Of a stretch of DNA of 64,000 nucleotides, positions 62,803 through 64,000 are shown piece after piece. Where the stretch lies: positions 1,426,001-1,490,000 of the forward strand of contig NZ_CP108568.1 in NCBI RefSeq assembly GCF_036010485.1. The letters are read 5' to 3'. The notes beneath the pieces are model-generated. The model saw only the letters and a list, made by a program, of their open reading frames with translations, made no database searches and had not been told where the DNA came from. Source of the stretch: Streptomyces sp. NBC_01198 (lineage in GTDB: Bacteria > Actinomycetota > Actinomycetes > Streptomycetales > Streptomycetaceae). Position 1 is the stretch's first letter. Each line of letters starts with the position of its first letter. The translations under genes and the position numbers were made by a program.

Positions 62803-63321
62803 TCATGACGTGGGTCGATCAGCTGCCCTGTTGTCGCCCGCGAAACGGTAGCCGGGGTGCACGTTCGGGGTCAGGTCATGGCTGGCCGCGACCTTGGCGA
62901 GGAGCGCGGCGAGCGTTTCCCGTTCCTCCGGGGTGAGGACGTCGACGATCTCATCCTCGTGAGCGGAGCCGATCTCGCGCATCCGGCGCATCACGGCGTC
63001 GCCTGCGTCGGTGAGCTGGAGTTCGTGGTTGCGGCGATCGCGCGTGCTCCGTACCCGGGCGACGAGGCCCCTGCTCTCGAGTTCGTCGATGAGCACGACA
63101 ACGCGACTGGGGCCGACACCCAGGTGGTCGGCGAGGGCTCGTTGACTCAGGCCGGATTCGAGGGCGATCAGCCGCAGGATCCCGATATCGCTCGGCTGCA
63201 GGGAAAGATCCGCCAGTCGTTCGGCGAACCGCGCCGCCGCGTAGCCGCCCACCTGGGCGAGGAGGAAGCCAACGCGTTGCGGTGCACCGCGGTACCCGGG
63301 ACGCTCACGGTCATCCGTCAT
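62803..63321 (-). CDS. MarR-family transcriptional regulator
   Basis: The 172-residue protein has the MarR winged helix (about residues 40-125): LQPSDIGILRLIALESGLSQ, RALADHLGVGPSRVVVLIDE and LESRGLVARVRSTRDRRNHE. It has N- and C-terminal helices for dimerisation. The ATG at 63321 is preferred; a TTG at 63345 would extend it by eight residues. It is divergent from the SDR gene, with a palindrome at the SDR start. Confidence 0.87.
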   Translation of the reverse strand: MTDDRERPGYRGAPQRVGFLLAQVGGYAAARFAERLADLSLQPSDIGILRLIALESGLSQRALADHLGVGPSRVVVLIDELESRGLVARVRSTRDRRNHELQLTDAGDAVMRRMREIGSAHEDEIVDVLTPEERETLAALLAKVAASHDLTPNVHPGYRFAGDNRAADRPTS

Positions 63322-63357
63322 GAGGGGACCATATCGCAGAGGCAACCGTTCTGTGCT

Positions 63358-63370
63358 ATGAATGATTCAT
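63358..63370. promoter_or_regulatory. Palindrome at the SDR start, candidate MarR operator
   Basis: ATGAATGATTCAT is a perfect palindrome around a central G. It covers the first two bases of the SDR start codon (ATG at 63369) and lies 37 bases from the MarR start, a position where a bound MarR dimer would block both divergent promoters. Confidence 0.55.
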
Positions 63371-64000
63371 GCCAGTCAATGATTCTCTCGCCGGACATAT
63401 CGCCCTGGTGACGGGTGCCACAGGCTCCATCGGAGCCGAGGTCGCCCGGACCTTCGCCGCACGTGGTGCCCGCGTGGCGGTCCACGGCCGCAGCCAGCGC
63501 ACACTCGACGAACTCACCGAGCAGATCCGGCATGCCGGCGGCACAGGCACTGCCTATGCCGGTGACGTGCGCGACGAGGAGCATCTCGGTACGGTCGTCG
63601 CCGACGTGGCGAAGAAATGGGGACCGATCGGCATCCTCGTCACCCTCGCCGGGGGCGACGGCGCTCCTGAACCGACGGCATCCCTCGACCCCGGGCGCTG
63701 GCGGGACGTGATCGAGATCGACCTGACCTCGGTGTTCCTCACCGTTCACGCCGTTCTCCCCGGGATGCTCGAACACGGGGAGGGGCGAATCGTGACGGTG
63801 GCCTCCACCGCCGGCCGACGCCCCTCGCAGGCCAACGCTGCCTACGGCGCTGCGAAAGCCGGCGTGATCATGCTCACCGAGCACATCGCGAAGGAATACG
63901 CCTCGTCCGGCATTCGTGCGAACTGCGTCGCCCCGTCGATTGTCGAGACCGCGACTCTTCGTACCCGCGTACCGGCACCGCAACTCGAAGCGATAGCCGC
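63369..64000 (+). CDS. Short-chain dehydrogenase/reductase, cut by window end
   Basis: The visible 210 residues begin MPVNDSLAGHIALVTGATGS with the cofactor motif TGATGSIGAEVA (about residues 15-26). They include LAGGDGAP in place of NNAG, a Ser in VTVASTAGRRPSQANAAYGA and the catalytic YGAAK (about 161-165). It is a FabG-like SDR. The gene continues past base 64000. It is probably repressed by the divergent MarR protein. Confidence 0.85.
   Translation, partial: MPVNDSLAGHIALVTGATGSIGAEVARTFAARGARVAVHGRSQRTLDELTEQIRHAGGTGTAYAGDVRDEEHLGTVVADVAKKWGPIGILVTLAGGDGAPEPTASLDPGRWRDVIEIDLTSVFLTVHAVLPGMLEHGEGRIVTVASTAGRRPSQANAAYGAAKAGVIMLTEHIAKEYASSGIRANCVAPSIVETATLRTRVPAPQLEAIA

Overview
The window is very GC-rich, with strong third-position GC bias, frequent GTG starts, GGAGG ribosome sites and ATGA/GTGA overlaps. 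It carries ECF sigma factors, an F420-dependent enzyme family and RsbW-like kinases. All of this points to an actinomycete, most likely Streptomyces or a close relative. Many decayed transporters and at least ten insertion-sequence remnants suggest an accessory part of the chromosome, such as an arm or island, or a large plasmid. No tRNA, rRNA, CRISPR array or replication origin was seen.

Layout. 0-5.5 kb: membrane proteins (DUF389, HPP, an ArsB/NhaD-type carrier with a coupled CBS protein) beside two decayed transporters. 5.7-8.3 kb: two tandem secreted beta-propeller proteins. 8.5-13 kb: a TMEM175-like channel, a short-chain dehydrogenase, a peroxiredoxin, an ECF sigma factor with its zinc anti-sigma factor, and a GlsB-type membrane protein. 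13.4-14.4 kb: integrase and transposase debris. 14.7-23 kb: a probable copper island with a membrane protein, an ECF sigma factor, a tiny four-cysteine protein, a FecCD-type ABC importer, a PCu(A)C-like protein, a small His/Met-tailed membrane protein and a CopA-type ATPase, followed by a broken Ni/Co permease. The importer and the PCu(A)C/ATPase operon diverge from one intergenic region that holds two matching ECF-type promoters.

23.6-30.5 kb: an MFS exporter, an SRPBCC protein, a second degenerate copA/nicT junction, an S33 peptidase, a divergent LysR/YciI pair, a truncated SDR and a HhH endonuclease-like protein. 30.7-36.1 kb: a large FAD plus Fe-S 2-hydroxyacid dehydrogenase next to a thiamine-diphosphate pyruvate oxidase-like enzyme. 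36.4-41.6 kb: a CYTH-CHAD protein and a tightly overlapping four-gene operon (acyl-CoA dehydrogenase, PIG-L deacetylase, NodS-like methyltransferase, family 2 glycosyltransferase). 41.9-44.5 kb: an LLM flavoenzyme, a broken FAD oxidoreductase and a fluoroacetate-dehalogenase-like hydrolase.

44.6-50 kb: a complete but catalytically mutated IS3 element, other IS remnants, a MerR-like regulator and an 860-base gene-free stretch rich in one pentamer. 50.3-58.4 kb: an RsbW-like kinase, a divergent HxlR/quinone oxidoreductase pair, a frameshifted TnsA-like gene, a divergent MFS/XRE pair, a Tn3 remnant and a MocR regulator. 58.4-64 kb: a methyltransferase, a graveyard of four IS families, and a divergent MarR/SDR pair with the SDR cut by the window end. 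Several regulator-target pairs (LysR/YciI, HxlR/oxidoreductase, XRE/MFS, MocR/methyltransferase, MarR/SDR) look like small self-contained stress or efflux switches.
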